In this document: piece by piece, positions 10,274 through 18,209 of the stretch | How the letters are laid out: every line of letters starts with the position of its first letter | Position numbering within the stretch: position 1 is the first letter of the stretch | Source of the DNA: a virus | Virus record (IMG/VR): IMGVR_UViG_3300036823_000020 | Span: 1 to 36,667 of that record | Direction: 5' to 3' (one strand) | DNA length: 36,667 bases | Notes under the pieces: model-generated | What the model saw: only the letters and a program-made list of their open reading frames with translations | What the model was told of the DNA's origin: nothing | Databases searched by the model: none | Translations under genes and position numbers: made by a program

Positions 10274-10304
10274 GAAAAAATCCCGCGGCCGTGTAGCCGC
10301 GGGA
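10274..10304 (-). terminator. Intrinsic terminator after coat/decoration genes
   Basis: On the minus strand a perfect 9-bp stem of G and C (TCCCGCGGC paired with GCCGCGGGA, loop of 6) is followed directly by six T residues (plus-strand positions 10275-10280). It lies between the 149-aa gene and the 164-aa gene, inside the late operon. Confidence 0.88.
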
Positions 10305-10326
10305 CGTATTACTTTCCCGCGACTTC

Positions 10327-10776
10327 TTAGAAGCTGCCGCCGATGAAAGCCGCGACAGTTGCTTTGCCGGTGTTCAACGCGAACGCAGCAACGTTGGTGA
10401 GCTGCAAGTAACCTGCGCTGGTCGTGCCCACGCCGGAGACGAGTCCGAGCGCGCCACCAGCGGCAAGCACGGTCGTGCCAGCAGCGGAGGCGGACGACGT
10501 TGCCGCGAGGACCGCGCCCGAGCTGGCAGCGCCAGTGCGGGTATCGGTCAACGAAACAGTCGTCGAAGCATTGCCAGGAGAGTCGACGCGCATTGCTACG
10601 GTCTGCAGCCATTCACCCTGATTCAGGGGGATGACGTTGACCTGGTTTGCGCCGCCAGTTGCGGTGAACGTGTAGACCGAGAAGTCGATCTGATTGACGC
10701 GGACGAAAAACGGGCTGGACGGGTTGTACCCACCAGTGCCGCGGTTCGCTGCGCCAGTTGCATCGTAAAGTGCCAT
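10327..10776 (-). CDS. Capsid decoration / head protein candidate (149 aa)
   Basis: The protein is rich in Ala, Gly, Ser, Thr and Val with alternating beta-strand patterns (FSVYTFTATGGANQVNVIPL, QTVAMRVDSPGNASTTVSLTDT, GYLQLTNVAAFALNTGKATVAAFI). The gene lies directly after the coat gene, has a strong ribosome site (AAGGA), and shares its terminator, so it is probably highly expressed with the coat. Small beta-rich proteins in this place commonly stabilise or decorate heads. No motif proves that role. Confidence 0.5.
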   Translation of the reverse strand: MALYDATGAANRGTGGYNPSSPFFVRVNQIDFSVYTFTATGGANQVNVIPLNQGEWLQTVAMRVDSPGNASTTVSLTDTRTGAASSGAVLAATSSASAAGTTVLAAGGALGLVSGVGTTSAGYLQLTNVAAFALNTGKATVAAFIGGSF

Positions 10777-10803
10777 GTTTCGATTCCTTTCGAGTTGGTT
10801 GAT

Positions 10804-10831
10804 GGAACCGCTGTATTGCTACAGCGGTTCC
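10804..10831 (-). other. Perfect 12-bp hairpin after the coat gene, no U-tract
   Basis: GGAACCGCTGTA is followed by a 4-base loop and its exact complement, 9 bases after the coat stop codon. Neither strand has a T-run after the stem, so it is not an intrinsic terminator. A structure here could protect the 3' end of the coat message or mark a processing site. Confidence 0.7.
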
Positions 10832-10839
10832 GCTGGCGG

Positions 10840-11760
10840 TTAGCGGCGGATGTACAACCGGCCGAGTGCTTCCGGCTTGTTGACGTTGAAGCCGTAGACC
10901 TGCAGGCCGCGGTACAACATGCCGAACGTGCTCTCCGCTTTGACCGTCTCGTTCTTGACGAGCTGGGTCGCGAAGGAGATGCCCGACTTCTGGCCGAAGA
11001 TGCAGTTCCATGCCTGCACGCTCGAGCTGTCCAGAACCTGCGACAGGTTGTTCGAAGACATGACGAGGGTGCGATCGATCGTGCCGACCAGGCCGTTGCG
11101 CAACGGAGACTTAGCGTCGCCGGTGATCATCGCGCTCTGCAAATCCGAACGCTTGATCTTGTTCACTGCCCATGGCGGCAGAACGATGAAGCGATCGTTC
11201 TCCGGAATGTTCTGCTCGTCCATGCAGGTATTGCAGTCGAGGATCGTGTCAAGCACGTTCGCTGCCGTGACCTGCACCGGAGTGCCGCTCACGCCGAGGT
11301 TGATCGAGCCCGACTTGGCGCCGGCAGTGTTGCCGGTGTTGAACGCGGACACCTGCGTGTACACGTTGCCGAGCACGGACTTGTCGACCGCGATCTTGAG
11401 CTGTTCCGACGCGTCTTCCGACCACTTCTCGAGATACGCAAGGTCGGACTGCATGACCTGAACGTCTTCGCCGAGGAAGTTGAAGTATTTCGCGTAGGCG
11501 ATCTGCAACTCGATCTTGCTGGGAGTCGGTTTCTGGATTTCCAGAGCCGTACCCGGCGTGTAGTCGCGGATCGTGATGTCCGGCGTGGTGCGAATTTCAA
11601 CGCGGTCGCCGTGACCTTTGATCTCGCCCTCGTAGTCGGTGTTGGCAATCATGCCGAACACGGTCGCTGCGTAGAACTTGACCAGCATTTTCCCCGACCA
11701 AACTTGGGGAATATAAGTACCCTGCAGATTCGGCAGGTCGCTTGCGGTACCAAGAGCCAT
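10840..11760 (-). CDS. Major capsid (coat) protein
   Basis: At 306 aa this protein is the expected size for an HK97-fold coat subunit and follows the scaffold gene. Typical coat features are the N-terminal IPQVWSGKMLVKFYAATVFG helix, GHGDRVEIRTTPDITIRDYTPG (E-loop-like beta hairpin), a conserved helix with AYAKYFNFLGED, a central ANVLDTILDCNTCMDEQNIPENDRFIVLPPW segment and a C-terminal strand region (KAESTFGMLYRGLQVYG). HK97-fold assignment is from pattern, not from a structure search. It is likely the most abundant late protein; a 12-bp hairpin follows it. Confidence 0.85.
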   Translation of the reverse strand: MALGTASDLPNLQGTYIPQVWSGKMLVKFYAATVFGMIANTDYEGEIKGHGDRVEIRTTPDITIRDYTPGTALEIQKPTPSKIELQIAYAKYFNFLGEDVQVMQSDLAYLEKWSEDASEQLKIAVDKSVLGNVYTQVSAFNTGNTAGAKSGSINLGVSGTPVQVTAANVLDTILDCNTCMDEQNIPENDRFIVLPPWAVNKIKRSDLQSAMITGDAKSPLRNGLVGTIDRTLVMSSNNLSQVLDSSSVQAWNCIFGQKSGISFATQLVKNETVKAESTFGMLYRGLQVYGFNVNKPEALGRLYIRR

Positions 11761-11811
11761 GATTATCTAATCCCATCCTTGGGAGGACACCGAGCGAAAC
11801 TGGGGCACCGC

Positions 11812-12810
11812 TTATTGGCGGATGCGACCTTCAGTTACCGCGAGATCGATGTCCCGGTTTTGTGATTCCAGCCGTTCGCGTTCCTGCGAACTCATGCCGG
11901 GGAATCCCACGCGCGCGTATTCCACGTAGTGCCGCGAAATCTCGGCCTGGGTGTAGGTCCGCTTGGGCGGAGTACTCACCAGCCCTGACGTTGTCGTCTG
12001 CGCCGGCGTAACCAGGTGAGCGCGCGGATCCACAAGGGGAGCCGTAGCGGGGACCGGAGCCGGCGCGTTTACAGGTGCGCGGCTGGGTCGTGTGCGGTTG
12101 AAGAAGTCGTTGTAGAAGAATGCAACGCGCGCCGCGTCGTTCTGTTGCATTGCCTGATTCAGCAGAATGCCGCGTGCGGCACCCGCTGCAGGTTCGATCG
12201 AGTGCATGTACGCCTGGAATTCCGGATGCGCTTCGATCTCCGACCAGGTGGTGCCAGTGGCATCACGGACGAAGTCGTCGACATCGGATCGGAATTGATT
12301 CAGGCGACGCTCGGCCGCTTCGTGCTCGTTCACGGCTAGTCGGTCTTCGAGCGGCTTCGTCGCCGTGCGCACCGCATCAGCAGTAGCCCTGCCGATAGCT
12401 TGAGTGAGCGCGGGATCGAATTCGCTGTCAGGCTGCGTGTTCGTAGCTGGATTCGTTACTCGCAGTTTTGCGATTTCTTCGGTCAGGGAAAGGAGCTTGC
12501 TGGTTTGCGCGTGGAGTTCAGCCTTGAGTCCACGTACTTCCTGCGCATAACGCGGGACTTCCGCGTCATACTTGCCCTTTAGAACCAGGAACTTTTGCTT
12601 CCAATCTGTACGGCTAGCCTGATTCGGATCGACCACTGGCGCCGCCGGCTCAACCACTGCCGGTGCCGCCGGTGTTACAGGAGTGTCGACTGCCGTCGGT
12701 TCCTGGATCGGAGTCGGGGAAGGTGCCCCTTCCGGACTAATTTCGTACTGACGGCGCCAAGCCGCTTCTGCTTCATCTGCCTGCCGTTGAACGGCTGCGG
12801 GGATACTCAT
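11812..12810 (-). CDS. Scaffolding protein
   Basis: The 332-aa protein has the typical make-up of scaffolds: a charged N-terminus, a Pro/Ala/Val-rich linker (about 25-65), a long coiled-coil-like helix (about 68-120), charged helices rich in Asp and Arg (145-225), another proline-rich linker (240-280) and a basic C-terminal helix that could contact the coat. It lies immediately before the coat gene, the classical place for a scaffold. No protease motif is seen. Confidence 0.72.
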   Translation of the reverse strand: MSIPAAVQRQADEAEAAWRRQYEISPEGAPSPTPIQEPTAVDTPVTPAAPAVVEPAAPVVDPNQASRTDWKQKFLVLKGKYDAEVPRYAQEVRGLKAELHAQTSKLLSLTEEIAKLRVTNPATNTQPDSEFDPALTQAIGRATADAVRTATKPLEDRLAVNEHEAAERRLNQFRSDVDDFVRDATGTTWSEIEAHPEFQAYMHSIEPAAGAARGILLNQAMQQNDAARVAFFYNDFFNRTRPSRAPVNAPAPVPATAPLVDPRAHLVTPAQTTTSGLVSTPPKRTYTQAEISRHYVEYARVGFPGMSSQERERLESQNRDIDLAVTEGRIRQ

Positions 12811-12892
12811 CCGTGTTTTCCCATTGAGTCCGTCGAATGACGGGTATTCGGAGTGCGACGTGAGGCCGGCTGGGGCTTTTCACTGTCGCTGC

Positions 12893-12910
12893 GAGCGAAT
12901 CCATTCGCTC
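12893..12910. other. 8-bp inverted repeat between scaffold and 91-aa gene
   Basis: GAGCGAAT-CC-ATTCGCTC forms a perfect hairpin in the 135-bp gap before the scaffold gene. There is no T-run directly after it on either strand; it may be a processing or stability hairpin. Nothing else is seen in this gap. Confidence 0.45.
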
Positions 12911-12945
12911 ACAAAAAGGAGGTTATTCAAGGCGTGCGGCGAAAA

Positions 12946-13221
12946 TCAAAGCTGTCGACGCGCGCTGGCGGCCGCCTTGCGCGTCATAATTTCGCTGTAT
13001 GTCTTTTCCGGCGTTTCGAAATATCGAAGGATTTCGTTCAACTCGCCGCTGGCGCCGCGAAGTTTATGAACCAGGTCGCCGCCATCGATATCTTCAGTTT
13101 CCTGTCGCAGCCGATCGCGGCGCGCGCGCAGCGACGCCGTAATGCGCACGAACGGCTCGTACTTCGACAACTCGCACAGATCGCGCAGCTCACGTTCTTC
13201 GAATATTAAGATCGAGGCCAT
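12946..13221 (-). CDS. Small helical phage protein (91 aa)
   Basis: Almost entirely charged helix (ELRDLCELSKYEPFVRITASLRARRDRLRQET, then SGELNEILRYFETPEKTYSEIM), ending in a basic tail (RKAAASARRQL). It lies between portal and scaffold, and its start sits 3 bases from the portal stop. The family is not recognised. It could be a head-assembly factor. Confidence 0.55.
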   Translation of the reverse strand: MASILIFEERELRDLCELSKYEPFVRITASLRARRDRLRQETEDIDGGDLVHKLRGASGELNEILRYFETPEKTYSEIMTRKAAASARRQL

Positions 13222-13224
13222 TGG

Positions 13225-15348
13225 TTAGTGAGCCCCTTGGAAGTGATTGACGCCGCCCGCCGGAACGCCGTTCGGACCCATCGCTGCAAGTCGCGGCGGT
13301 GGCGGACCGGCACTTGGCTGGCCCGGCTGTCCTGGCGGACCAGGAGGTGGGCCACCAGGACCCGGTGCGCCCGGAGGCGGCTGCTGAGCAGCGGCCATAG
13401 CGGCCTGTTGCTGCTGCGCCTGCTGCATGATCTTGAAGCGAATGCTGTCTTCGTCGGGAACCACTTCGTCGACGCCCGTCGACTCTGCTGCTGCGCGCAG
13501 AAGATTCGCGCGGCCGTCTGGACCCATGATTCCGAAGTCGAACGGATTCGCCGTCGCCTGCAGCATGTTGTTGCGAGCCATCGCTTGCTGCTCGCGCGCC
13601 ACGAGTGACGCCGCGCCGCGTGCGACGATGCGAATGTCGCCGTGCAACGTCGTGTCGGGTACGTACATCATGATGTGCGTGTGCGTGCGCTGCACCGTGC
13701 CGGAGATGAGGTTGTCGATACGCGCGACCGCGCGCTTGATGCCACGCGCCGCGTTGCCCATGAGCTGCGACAATCCGGAGCTGGTCGTCGCGGCGCCACC
13801 AACGCTGCTCGAGCCGTAGGCATACGCCGGCACGCCGGTGTAGTCGTCGGCGAGTCGCGAGAAAAACGTGTAGACCTGCATCAGTTCGGCGGCGATGATG
13901 TCCGGCTGATTCCAGCGAACTGCTGGTGACGGCGACGTACCGCGGCCTGACTTTGTTTGCACGATGCGCCACGGATAAAGCTGTTCGATCGTTTCGCCTT
14001 CCGCGAGTCGATCGACTTCAACTTCCACCATCGGGCCGCTGGCGATGGCCATGTTGTTGATCAGGTTGCGCGCGGTCGCGTTGCAGATATCCTGCAGGTC
14101 AGACATGATCTGCGGAACGCCCTGCCCCCAAATCGATCCGACGACTTTTTCAAAGCTCTCGATTTCGTACGGCCGGCGGCCGAGCGGATCGTCGTTGACG
14201 ATGCAACGCACGACGAAGCGACCGACCTTTAACGCCACGATCGGATATTCTTGCATCGGATCAGGAACCTGACTCGCCGGCATTCCCCACTGCAGAAGCA
14301 GCGCACCAGGGACGTTGCAATACACCTCGACGCCGCTGATCGGTTTGTCGGCGGCGCTCCACCATTGATCTTGCGAAAGCTGTTCGCGGAATTCCTGTTC
14401 CTGCACATCGGGGAACAGGTAGCCATCCTTGTATTCGGCGAGCGCTGCGCGGATGCGCTGCTCGTTGTACCCCGGCACGCCGATCATCTTGTAGAGATCA
14501 TTGCGACGGAAACGAATGTGCTCGCACATATTGCCGTCGTTCGGCCCTTTCGAATCTGCCGACGGGTAGAAGTCAGGCGGCGCGACGCGATAGAAGAACG
14601 GCGTGAGTTCTTCCTGCACGATAGGCACGGATTGTCCGTTCGCCGCGCGCCGCCACTCGAGGCGTTTGTTCTTGCGCGTGACCGGACCCTTGATGATGCA
14701 CGAAGGGTAAGTGACGAAGTCGGAAATGCACTCGTCGAGTGACTTGTACCATTCGCCTTCCGTAAGCGTGTCGTCGATCTCGTCTTCCATTCGCTTGCAA
14801 ACGCGCTTCGCTTGTTGCTTGAAACGCGCCATCACAGTGTCTTTCAGCTCGTCGATGCGCTCGCGCATTTTTTCCGGCGTTGGATACAAGCCATGCGCTT
14901 GAATCATCTGAAGTTCTTGCTGCGCGATCTGCTGGATCTGCGCGGATATTTCCGGCGGCAGATCAGGAACTGGAGTCGGATCGACTTCGAATGGACGCTG
15001 GCCGGACTCGGGAAAGATGACGTCACGCACCCAGCTCTCCGCGGCGCGGCACTTGACGTTCGTGAGCATCATGAAGATTTCAGAACCGCCCTGCTGGCGG
15101 ATAGCTGCAATTTTGTCCGCCGTGTATTCGCCGCGTCGCTGGCGCAGACAGTTCATCATCACCGTTTGAATACCGCTCATTTTAGCGGTGCGATTCGTTT
15201 GCCAGATACGATCGATGTGCGACGACAGCATGTCGACAAGATGTTGGTTCGGGTCTGTAGTAAACGGCTGTTGCTGCGCACCGGCGACGGCATTTTTATG
15301 CGCCATCGTGTCCTGCGCGTTCATCACATTGATCGTTCCAACATTCAT
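13225..15348 (-). CDS. Portal protein (podovirus type)
   Basis: At 707 aa it has the size of portals from short-tailed phages (siphovirus portals are usually shorter). Diagnostic stretches include VKCRAAESWVRDVIFP near the N-terminus, WYKSLDECISDFVTYPSCIIKGP, FYRVAPPDFYPSADS, and a wing-to-crown region (SFEKVVGSIWGQGVPQIMSDLQDICNATARNLINNMAIASGPMV). The C-terminal ~70 residues are a Gln/Pro/Gly-rich low-complexity tail. It forms the dodecameric DNA channel at the packaging vertex. A good ribosome site (AAGGAC) precedes the ATG, 9 bases after terL. Confidence 0.88.
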   Translation of the reverse strand: MNVGTINVMNAQDTMAHKNAVAGAQQQPFTTDPNQHLVDMLSSHIDRIWQTNRTAKMSGIQTVMMNCLRQRRGEYTADKIAAIRQQGGSEIFMMLTNVKCRAAESWVRDVIFPESGQRPFEVDPTPVPDLPPEISAQIQQIAQQELQMIQAHGLYPTPEKMRERIDELKDTVMARFKQQAKRVCKRMEDEIDDTLTEGEWYKSLDECISDFVTYPSCIIKGPVTRKNKRLEWRRAANGQSVPIVQEELTPFFYRVAPPDFYPSADSKGPNDGNMCEHIRFRRNDLYKMIGVPGYNEQRIRAALAEYKDGYLFPDVQEQEFREQLSQDQWWSAADKPISGVEVYCNVPGALLLQWGMPASQVPDPMQEYPIVALKVGRFVVRCIVNDDPLGRRPYEIESFEKVVGSIWGQGVPQIMSDLQDICNATARNLINNMAIASGPMVEVEVDRLAEGETIEQLYPWRIVQTKSGRGTSPSPAVRWNQPDIIAAELMQVYTFFSRLADDYTGVPAYAYGSSSVGGAATTSSGLSQLMGNAARGIKRAVARIDNLISGTVQRTHTHIMMYVPDTTLHGDIRIVARGAASLVAREQQAMARNNMLQATANPFDFGIMGPDGRANLLRAAAESTGVDEVVPDEDSIRFKIMQQAQQQQAAMAAAQQPPPGAPGPGGPPPGPPGQPGQPSAGPPPPRLAAMGPNGVPAGGVNHFQGAH

Positions 15349-15357
15349 TGCACGTCC

Positions 15358-16815
15358 TTATGTCCAGCCGCTAGCGGCGCGTTTCGAATTGACGACCGCG
15401 CGCGCTTTCGTTGGTTGATAGCCGAGTTTCTCGTTGAGTCCTAGCGCGGCGTATTCGCCGGCTTCACACGGATGCGAGAAGCGATTCTTTTCTGGTTTTT
15501 CCTGATACTTAGCGTCGCCGGCAACTTGCATCCGCTTGTAGCGGAAGCCGCCATTCATGCCCTTGCGGTACATCGAACACTTCGGCGACACGACGAAGGC
15601 CGGCTTGCCGCCGATCATTGACTTGAGATGCTTGTTGATCGCGTCGCGGCGGAGCGTGGGATCGTTGCTGCCCGGCGCGGGTTCGACAAACAGACCTTCC
15701 TCAGCCTGAATGTCCATGCACGACAGTTCGTCGCCTTGTCCGCCCTGAGTGCCGGCCGGATCTCCGTAGGCAACGTAAATCATGTCGCGATAATTGTTGC
15801 GCAGGTGCGGCATCACGAGTTCACGCATGAACGTTCGAATGCTCATGCCGTTGCCTTCCGCGTCCGCGTCAACAAGCAGCTCGTCGATCACGCGCACCTG
15901 CCCCTCGGGGGTGTGCTGCATGAAAATGCAGGCCGGTGTGCGGCCGTAGTCGAATCCGAGATACAGCGGCAAGCCCTTGATGACGTCAAGCGACTCTGCC
16001 GCGCAGTGAACCGAATCGAGGTAGTCGGTGTAGACCGGCTTGCCGTCCATGACGGAGCCGTACTCACCCTGGAGCATTACCTTGATCCAGTCTTCCTTGT
16101 TCGCCGACGTCTGCCGCAGCCAATACTCGTAGCCGAGCGTGTGATTGCGAACGTTCTCCGCGTCGGGATTTCCAACCCACTGACCCTGCGGGTTTTTGAT
16201 GATGGCCGGCGGCTGTCGGAAAAACTCCCAGCCGTCAGGCTTCTCCGTTTCGGCAAGGCGATACCACCACGAGTCGTCGTCTGGCGGGTTCGTGTCCATG
16301 ATCAAGCCGGACCAATCGAAGCCGCCGTCGCGCTTGGCCGGGTAGCGACCGATGCGCGACATCACCGCTTTGATCACATCGAAATTCAACTCGCGCGCTT
16401 CGTTGATGAAGGCGCCAGTTAGCTCGAGCGACAGAAGTTTTCGAACGTCTTTCGGCTGATCGAGAGCAAGGAATATAACTTCCGCTTCGATATCGTTGAA
16501 CTTAATATCGCAGGTGATCGGCGGATCCCACTTGATGTGGCCGATTTCTTCCGGGATCCACTCCTGGAACGTCTTGATCGTCGTCGACTTCAGCTCGGGG
16601 TACGTGTTTCGAATCACCGCCCAGCGCGATCGACGCTTGCCGTCAGATAGAACCTTCGCCGACTGAATGCGGCGCCACAATTCCATCATGCACGCGACGG
16701 ACTTTCCGGAACCGATAGGCCCCATGATTCCGCGCGCCATCTTCCCCGAATTGTGAAACCGCCGCGCCGTTGCTTCCGCGCGATAGCGAATGGTTTGTTC
16801 GTTACTCAATGCCAT
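15358..16815 (-). CDS. terL: Terminase large subunit
   Basis: The packaging motor ATPase/nuclease (485 aa). The Walker A motif GPIGSGKS lies at 32-39, the Walker B-like GAFINEARE at 134-142 (E139 as catalytic glutamate, N in place of the usual D), and MDTNPP at 173-178 fits the coupling motif. The RNase H-like nuclease begins at YLGFDYGRTP (D289 as a metal ligand), and a second acidic site is in AYGDPAG near 345-351. The ATG is only 15 bases from the 3' end of the upstream tRNA-Met, with AAGG directly in front of it. Confidence 0.93.
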   Translation of the reverse strand: MALSNEQTIRYRAEATARRFHNSGKMARGIMGPIGSGKSVACMMELWRRIQSAKVLSDGKRRSRWAVIRNTYPELKSTTIKTFQEWIPEEIGHIKWDPPITCDIKFNDIEAEVIFLALDQPKDVRKLLSLELTGAFINEARELNFDVIKAVMSRIGRYPAKRDGGFDWSGLIMDTNPPDDDSWWYRLAETEKPDGWEFFRQPPAIIKNPQGQWVGNPDAENVRNHTLGYEYWLRQTSANKEDWIKVMLQGEYGSVMDGKPVYTDYLDSVHCAAESLDVIKGLPLYLGFDYGRTPACIFMQHTPEGQVRVIDELLVDADAEGNGMSIRTFMRELVMPHLRNNYRDMIYVAYGDPAGTQGGQGDELSCMDIQAEEGLFVEPAPGSNDPTLRRDAINKHLKSMIGGKPAFVVSPKCSMYRKGMNGGFRYKRMQVAGDAKYQEKPEKNRFSHPCEAGEYAALGLNEKLGYQPTKARAVVNSKRAASGWT

Positions 16816-16830
16816 CCTTGGCGTGAGTTG

Positions 16831-16904
16831 AGGCGGGAGCTGGATTCGAACCAGCGCGCTACTGCTTATGAGGCAGTTGAGATAGACCGCTTCTCTATCC
16901 CGCC
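16831..16904 (-). tRNA. tRNA-Met (anticodon CAT)
   Basis: A complete cloverleaf reads on the minus strand: 7-bp acceptor GGCGGGA/TCCCGCC with no mismatch, D stem GAGA/TCTC, anticodon stem ACTGC/GCAGT with loop CTCATAA, 5-base variable loop and T arm GCTGG-TTCGAAT-CCAGC. The 1-72 pair is G-C, so this is elongator-like, not initiator. CAT could also belong to a lysidine-modified Ile tRNA. CCA is not encoded and the base after the acceptor is T, an unusual discriminator. It lies between a small gene and terL. Confidence 0.9.
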
Positions 16905-16925
16905 ATTAACAATTTCTATGATTCG

Positions 16926-17186
16926 TCACTTACCGGCTGGACGTTTGCTCAAGCCGGCATCGACGATCAGCTTGGCGACGTCGTAGTAATGCAGGCAGTC
17001 GCACAGGCACGCGCCGACAACAGCGCCGCCGAGCGTAGGAGCAATGCTGCCGTTGCAGTGGTCGCTTCCGGGTATCGCGTCGTACAAAATGCCGATCGCG
17101 TTGATATTGACCGGCCCGGAACCGTATCCGGCGAGCGAGATGATCTTGTCGCCGTTCTTTGCTTCACGTCCGTTTCTGTAGTGCAC
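16926..17186 (-). CDS. Small phage protein between the two tRNAs (86 aa)
   Basis: The frame is open up to 17267, but that extension would translate the tRNA-Ala gene. The GTG at 17186, preceded by GGAG at a spacing of 8, is the sensible start. The protein begins VHYRNGREAKNGDKIISL, a pattern of many short phage proteins of unknown role, has a possible small beta-barrel core (INAIGILYDAIPG) and a cysteine cluster (GACLCDCLHYYD) that might bind metal. It lies between terS and terL. Confidence 0.65.
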   Translation of the reverse strand: MHYRNGREAKNGDKIISLAGYGSGPVNINAIGILYDAIPGSDHCNGSIAPTLGGAVVGACLCDCLHYYDVAKLIVDAGLSKRPAGK

Positions 17187-17206
17187 GCTATGCTCCAAAA
17201 TTAAAT

Positions 17207-17282
17207 TGGTGGACAAGACAGGAATCGAACCCGCGACCCGCTGCTTGCAAAGCAGCCGCTCTCCCAACTGAGCTACTCGCCC
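17207..17282 (-). tRNA. tRNA-Ala (anticodon TGC)
   Basis: A full cloverleaf with encoded CCA: acceptor GGGCGAG/CTTGTCC (two G-T pairs), D arm GCTC/GAGC, anticodon stem GCTGC/GCAGC with loop TTTGCAA (TGC), T arm GCGGG-TTCGATT-CCTGT, discriminator A then CCA. The 5' end at 17282 abuts the terS stop codon at 17283 with no gap, so cleavage by RNase P would cut the message right at the end of terS. Confidence 0.93.
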
Positions 17283-17846
17283 TTATTCTTTCGACTTTTC
17301 TTCTGGCTTTTCTTCGAGCCCGAAGTCAGTGACGTAATTCACGACCGTGCCGCTGTGCTCGACCTTGTCCTTGAACATGCCTAGCTGCTTGCCGAGCAGT
17401 TCGAGCGCTTTCATCTTGTTACCCGGCTGCGCCTTGACGATGTGACCGCCGGTTTTGTCGAGCACCACGATGTCGAAATTGACGAGAGCGCGCAGCTCGT
17501 CTTCGTTCATGTCGAACGGGTCTTTCCGAAATTGCTTTGTCACCGGATCGAACAGTGTTCGAACATCGAAGAAAGCGATCGACTTCAGTTCGCGGACGAT
17601 GTCGTCCTGCGTGACGTCGATGCGCTCGGCGCGTTTTTCTTCTCGATTATTGACAGCGTCCTGCACAACTTTGTACCTCAACATGCGCGGACCATCACCT
17701 TCCGCTAGATGAGCCGGAATCCCCATGCGCAGCGCAGCCGCCGACGCGTTGTGATCCAGCATGTATTCGTCGACGAATTGGCGCTGGCGCTCAGTAAGGC
17801 CAGCCGCCCCCATTGCTCGCGCGCGCTCAGGCGTACGCTTGGTCAT
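17283..17846 (-). CDS. terS: Terminase small subunit
   Basis: The 187-aa protein starts with a helix-turn-helix typical of the Terminase_2 family (LTERQRQFVDEYMLDHNASAAALRMG, residues 17-42), the DNA-recognition part, followed by an oligomerisation region (VTQDDIVRELKSIAFFDVRTLF) and an MKALELLGKQLGMFKDKVE segment common in phage small terminases. The C-terminus is a charged tail of Glu and Lys. It recognises phage DNA for packaging and pairs with terL about 470 bp downstream. Good ribosome site GGGGAA. Confidence 0.87.
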   Translation of the reverse strand: MTKRTPERARAMGAAGLTERQRQFVDEYMLDHNASAAALRMGIPAHLAEGDGPRMLRYKVVQDAVNNREEKRAERIDVTQDDIVRELKSIAFFDVRTLFDPVTKQFRKDPFDMNEDELRALVNFDIVVLDKTGGHIVKAQPGNKMKALELLGKQLGMFKDKVEHSGTVVNYVTDFGLEEKPEEKSKE

Positions 17847-17892
17847 TTACATTCCCCAGGATGTTAATCAAGGCGACCGTCAAAAGTGAAAG

Positions 17893-18201
17893 TCACGCGG
17901 CCAGCGTGGTATGAGCGGTGCCGCTCGTGTAAGCGCCGGTCTTGAATCCGATCTGAACTTGCCACGTTCCTTTGAGAACACGACTCTCGGCAACCACCGG
18001 CCCGGTGTAGGTCTGCTCGTCCACCCAGTTGTGCGCAACATCGCGCACGAGCGGACGAAGCTGTAACGTCAGAGTTCCGACGAAAGTTCCGCTAACGGCC
18101 AACAAGAAAAAATCATCAGACACCGTGAAGGAATCGCTGAACGTATTGGCAGCACTGATGTTGTTGTCGACCACATTGTTGAAGCTGTCACTCGTGCTCA
18201 T
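17893..18201 (-). CDS. Probable virion-associated protein (102 aa)
   Basis: No family is recognised. A Ser/Asn/Asp-rich N-terminus leads into a beta-rich domain (FFLLAVSGTFVGTLTLQLRPL, SRVLKGTWQVQIGFKTGAYTSGTAHTTLAA). That composition is like small jelly-roll or fibre-associated phage proteins. It has a good ribosome site (AAGGG), lies upstream of terS and follows another beta-rich gene, suggesting a fibre or decoration module with the collagen-like gene. Confidence 0.5.
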   Translation of the reverse strand: MSTSDSFNNVVDNNISAANTFSDSFTVSDDFFLLAVSGTFVGTLTLQLRPLVRDVAHNWVDEQTYTGPVVAESRVLKGTWQVQIGFKTGAYTSGTAHTTLAA

Positions 18202-18209
18202 GCGCGCCC

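Noticed and set aside
10795-11865. A 356-codon plus-strand frame opposite the coat gene
   Set aside because: It is antisense to a clear coat gene, has Arg/His/Leu-rich composition typical of reading GC-rich genes backwards, and no sensible ribosome site.
15628-16422. A 264-codon plus-strand frame opposite terL
   Set aside because: Antisense to terL with its motifs; no protein-like signature of its own.
17187-17267. N-terminal extension of the 86-aa gene (MGERLLCKQRVAGSIP...)
   Set aside because: This is a translation of the tRNA-Ala gene, a known artefact; the GTG at 17186 has a ribosome site.
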